Source of the DNA: Holophagales bacterium
GTDB taxonomy: Bacteria > Acidobacteriota > Thermoanaerobaculia > UBA5066
Assembly: GCA_016719485.1 (NCBI GenBank)
Contig: JADJZB010000029.1
Coordinates: 248,001-312,000 of the forward strand
Reading direction: 5' to 3'
DNA length: 64,000 nucleotides
Every line of letters begins with the position of its first letter. Positions within the stretch are counted from its first letter, which is position 1. Made by a program: the position numbers and the translations under genes. The notes below the pieces were generated by a model. The model did not search any database. It was not told the origin of the DNA and saw nothing but the letters and a program-made list of their open reading frames with translations. Shown one piece after another: positions 62,201 through 64,000 of the stretch.

Positions 62201-62555
62201 AGAGGCGCAGCTCGATCTCGGTTCCGTCCTCCAGGATGGCGCGGCCGTCGCACGAAGAGCTCCCTCCGGCAGCGACACCGTCGAGCAACTGGGCGGAACC
62301 ATCAGCGAGGAACGTCGAAAGGGGCTCCCCTTCGCTCCCTCCCCCGATCCCCCGACGCCACGTTGCCGCAGCGGCCTCGTTGGCCGCAAGCACGGCTCCG
62401 CTCGTCGTCGTCAGGAAGGCGGGGTCAGGCGAGGCCTCGAGGACCGTCGACAGCGGGCAGGAGCGACCCTCTCGTCCCCCGGCGGGCGTCGCCCCCCGTC
62501 CGCTCCCATGCGGAAAGGCTTCGTCGTCAGGGGGGAATCCGGCGGCCGAAGTCAT
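59202..62555 (-). CDS. PAS/multi-GAF sensor with C-terminal HD-GYP domain
   Basis: 1117 residues, ATG with GGAGGG upstream and a TAGAGT -10-like box at 62602-62607 (minus strand). The order is PAS (about 35-140), GAF (about 150-310), PAS (about 325-430), GAF (about 455-600), a degenerate GAF (about 615-745), GAF (about 765-910), then HD-GYP (about 930-1110). The HD-GYP signatures are 'LLHDIGKVGIPDRIL' and 'HHEKWDGTGYP', both complete, so c-di-GMP hydrolysis is likely. There is no membrane segment; sensing should be cytoplasmic. No GGDEF gene is nearby. Confidence 0.92.
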   Translation of the reverse strand: MTSAAGFPPDDEAFPHGSGRGATPAGGREGRSCPLSTVLEASPDPAFLTTTSGAVLAANEAAAATWRRGIGGGSEGEPLSTFLADGSAQLLDGVAAGGSSSCDGRAILEDGTEIELRLSARRLADPESSEERLVVFAADVTAARRLERAAAVLGVSLDTPGADGFFDRLVEGLARTLRMEMAIVGRIEEGESRCVRTLAVWADGGAAAPFTYDLHGAPCEQVVGRVPCVFPCRVAQLFPEDLLLAGSGLSSYVGVPLTSGGGSPLGLLAALSRRPLHDGDSAVRALVLFAGRAAAEIERREAREQEQHLEEESRRLVASIPVGLHRYRLHGDGQLVFAGANPAADTILGVDHRPFVGRTIEEAFPSLAGTEIPNAYRRAASEGLPWHDESVVYSDGRVAGAFLVHAFQTGPGEVVASFLDITARRRVEEALREREGRLERLNRILRTITHVQEILSEARETGELLGRICATLVADRDYVFAWIGLLDETGSEVRLAAASGPCDPARFRIDLKTLHGGPSCGKAAFLRGAAVLVDESAGALSCPECPTLSEHPEGTALALPLWKGERALGVLVVHAPRRGVFDAEESKLIEQLADGIATAIDGIDAEAQRTRARRERAFRADVASASFREETTPGLLDALARAAGERFGAAGALVAEWDENRGRLSLARGCGLLAEAASSPLLATEAKALLGGGREPGDDGSVASKLVPGASVIAWPLRDGAHPLGLLAIAGGRDGMALEAGADAANQLSLALAKARLLEVNSERVATLLALHETGVDLGSSLERDELLRAIIDRAQGLVHATMAGLYLVREDGRLSLALANGGLSRYVGVVLSSGEGVAGTVARTRKPILLDDYRAWPNRAPVFATAGIGSVIGVPVLWRGEVLGSLFVNHEVPGRFGADDVETVRLFAEQAAVAIANARLVGDLKSAAEELASAYDATLEGWVRALDLRDSETEGHTQRVVERTVDLARRAGMDAAALVHVRRGALLHDIGKVGIPDRILQKPGPLTDDEWKVMRLHPTYAEEMLGGIGFLRPALDIPVAHHEKWDGTGYPLGLRGEQIPLAARVFAVVDIWDALISDRPYRKAVAVPEVRDYLHRIAGTHLEPRLVELFLATGPE

Positions 62556-62678
62556 CGTCCCTCCACGGCCAGGTCCTCTCGCCTGTCACACCGCCAGGAT
62601 GACTCTAGCAGGACGGCCCTGAAGACGATGCGCCCCGCCGTGCCGGGGCCGGGAGGAACGGCGCTGGCGGGAACGTCG

Positions 62679-63803
62679 TCAGCGTGGGAGCAGGACGCGC
62701 ACCTCCCGCGCGATCTCGAGGCAGGAGGTCAGACCCGGAGACTCGATCCCGACGAGGTTCACCCAACCCGGGAGGCCCCGTTCCGACTCCTCCGCGATGA
62801 CGAAGTCGCGAAAGGGGCCTCCCATCGCCTGGAGGCGTGCCCGTATTCCCGACTGGTCGGGAGAAACGTCCTCCGGCCCGAGCGAGGGAAGGAAGCGCCG
62901 GGCGGCCACGAGGAACGAGTCCCGGCGCCCCTCGTCCACGGCATAGTCCTGCCGACGGGTCGAGAGGACCTCGACGTCGGGACCCAGCTTCATCTCGCCG
63001 TCCAGGTCGACCGTCAGGTGGATCCCGAGGACGCTTCCGAATCCGACGGGATGGACGGGGTAAAGGAGGCGCCGCGCGAGCGGGCGGTGGGCGGAGCGGA
63101 TCCGGAAGTAGCTCCCTTTCGTCCAGATCTGGCGGTACCCCGCGGTCTCCGGGTCGAGCCCGGGAAGACCGGCGACGCGATCCGCGTCGAGGCCGGCCGC
63201 GTTCACGACGCGCGGCGTCGTCAGCCGGACCTCCTCGCCCGAGGGATCCGAGAAGACGAGCTCGTAGCCGCCGGCAATCGGTTCGGCTCTCCTCAGCTCG
63301 TGCCGGAACGCGAAGCTCGCGCCGTGCTCTTCGGCCAGCGTTCGAAGCACGCGGAGAAGGCCGTGAACGTCGAGGATGCCGGTCGAGGGTGAAAGGACGG
63401 CCGCAACGGCACGGACGTGAGGCTCCTCGGAGCGAAAGCGGTCGATCGGGGTCTCCACGAGCTCGACGCCGTTCGCGCGCCCTCCCGCCGCGACTTCGGC
63501 GAGACGCTCCTCCTCCGCCGGCTCCACCGCGAGGAGCCACTTGCCGATCCGCCGGAACGGGATGCCGTGCGCCTCGCAGAACGCCGAGAGGCTCCGGTTG
63601 CCGCGCACGCAGAGCCCGGCCTTCCAGGACCCGGCCGGGTAGTAGATCCCCGCGTGAACGACCTGGCTGTTGCGCGAGCTCGTTTCCTGCCCCGGCGAGG
63701 CGTGCCGCTCGGCGACGACGACCGAGAGCCCCGTCCGCGAAAGCGCGGCCGCGCACGCGAGCCCGACAGCGCCCGCTCCCACGACGACGACGTCGGCGTC
63801 CAC
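62679..63803 (-). CDS. L-2-hydroxyglutarate oxidase/dehydrogenase-type FAD protein
   Basis: 374 residues, GTG start. The N-terminal FAD-binding motif GAGAVG lies in 'VVVVGAGAVGLACAAALSRT'. 'SSRNSQVVHAGIYYPAGSWK' and 'GIPFRRIGKWLLAV' are typical of the LhgO-like branch of DAO oxidoreductases, as is the C-terminal 'NLVGIESPGLTSCLEIA'. Likely reaction: oxidation of L-2-hydroxyglutarate or a similar 2-hydroxy acid, passing electrons to quinone or oxygen. The substrate is inferred from family resemblance only. It is monocistronic as far as can be seen. Confidence 0.85.
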   Translation of the reverse strand: MDADVVVVGAGAVGLACAAALSRTGLSVVVAERHASPGQETSSRNSQVVHAGIYYPAGSWKAGLCVRGNRSLSAFCEAHGIPFRRIGKWLLAVEPAEEERLAEVAAGGRANGVELVETPIDRFRSEEPHVRAVAAVLSPSTGILDVHGLLRVLRTLAEEHGASFAFRHELRRAEPIAGGYELVFSDPSGEEVRLTTPRVVNAAGLDADRVAGLPGLDPETAGYRQIWTKGSYFRIRSAHRPLARRLLYPVHPVGFGSVLGIHLTVDLDGEMKLGPDVEVLSTRRQDYAVDEGRRDSFLVAARRFLPSLGPEDVSPDQSGIRARLQAMGGPFRDFVIAEESERGLPGWVNLVGIESPGLTSCLEIAREVRVLLPR

Positions 63804-63948
63804 GGCGCCGATCGTCGCACCTGCGGCCGCGACCCGTCATCTCCCACGTGGCGGCATCTCCTCGCGGCGTTCCGGCGGCGCGCGCGGGCCGATTCCGCCG
63901 CCGGGCCGTCGCGGGGGCTCTTTATCGTGTAAAACCCCGCCGACACGC

Positions 63949-64000
63949 ATGAGCGACTCCAGGGCGCCCGTCACCGGCTCCGTGCCCGCGCGGCTCGCCG
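63949..64000 (+). CDS. Possible start of a gene cut by the right edge
   Basis: An ATG at 63949 opens a frame (MSDSRAPVTGSVPARLA) to the window end. A TTTATCGTGTAAAAC AT-rich stretch just upstream may hold a promoter, in a 145-base gap (63804-63948) with no other feature. Too short to identify. Confidence 0.4.
   Translation, partial: MSDSRAPVTGSVPARLA

Noticed and set aside
62632..62649. Hairpin downstream of the FAD-oxidoreductase start region as a terminator
   Set aside because: Only a 6-bp stem, just past the 5' side of the HD-GYP gene and beyond the 3' end of the oxidoreductase gene; far weaker than the other terminators in the window.
63804..63948. Possible small RNA or promoter-rich gap at the right end
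   Set aside because: Only an AT-rich patch near 63920-63935 was seen; no stable hairpin, and it more simply serves the gene cut by the window edge.

Overview
The window is a dense, high-GC bacterial chromosome segment with gene overlaps of the ATGA/GTGA type, many GTG/TTG starts and almost no long intergenic gaps. The mix of a full type VI secretion system (T6SS), HD-GYP/GAF signalling, partner-switching regulators and the tilS-hpt-ftsH-folP order looks like a member of the Acidobacteriota or a related delta-type lineage. That placement is inferred from gene content and style. No rRNA gene is present and no database search was run.

Region 1 (about 1-25 kb) is a T6SS locus. On the minus strand, tssA-B-C-E-F-G-H encodes the sheath, baseplate and recycling ATPase. 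A second minus-strand block, tagH-tssJ-K-L-M-tagF-hcp, encodes the membrane complex, FHA scaffold, tube protein and post-translational control, and is preceded by an atypical kinase-like gene. tagJ (impE) diverges from tssA. A compact TssB-TssC fusion paralogue sits at the far left. No vgrG, PAAR or effector gene is visible, so spike and effectors must be elsewhere. Strong hairpins between several of these genes probably set relative expression.

Region 2 (25-31.3 kb) is a minus-strand set: a small Cys-rich protein, a very large DUF2339 membrane protein and a DUF3999 protein. A tRNA with a CAT anticodon follows at 31.33 kb.

Region 3 (31.4-36.8 kb, plus strand) is housekeeping: tilS, a divergent hpt-like gene, ftsH, a zinc-ribbon/TPR-like protein and folP.

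Region 4 (36.7-45.4 kb) is the most unusual. It holds a large secreted metalloprotease/propeller/beta-barrel protein and a membrane-anchored protein made of 28 tandem nonapeptides. Next come an anti-sigma factor, an ECF sigma factor and a PrsW-family intramembrane protease, and, divergently, an RsbW/RsbV/RsbU-like partner-switching module. An identical bipartite motif (ACCAACTTT-N13-TGTAATTGA) lies upstream of both the sigma gene and the nonapeptide-repeat gene. This suggests a self-contained envelope-stress circuit whose main local output is the repeat protein.

Region 5 (45.4-64 kb) holds glmM, ppk1, a small hypothetical gene, an NtrC-type regulator overlapping ligA, an M1-type peptidase operon ending in a MiaE-like tRNA hydroxylase, a ferredoxin-like protein, two unknown genes, a secreted glutathione peroxidase, a PAS/GAF/HD-GYP protein and an L-2-hydroxyglutarate oxidase-type flavoprotein. 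Several genes have a -10-like hexamer only 6-9 bases before the start codon, suggesting leaderless transcripts.
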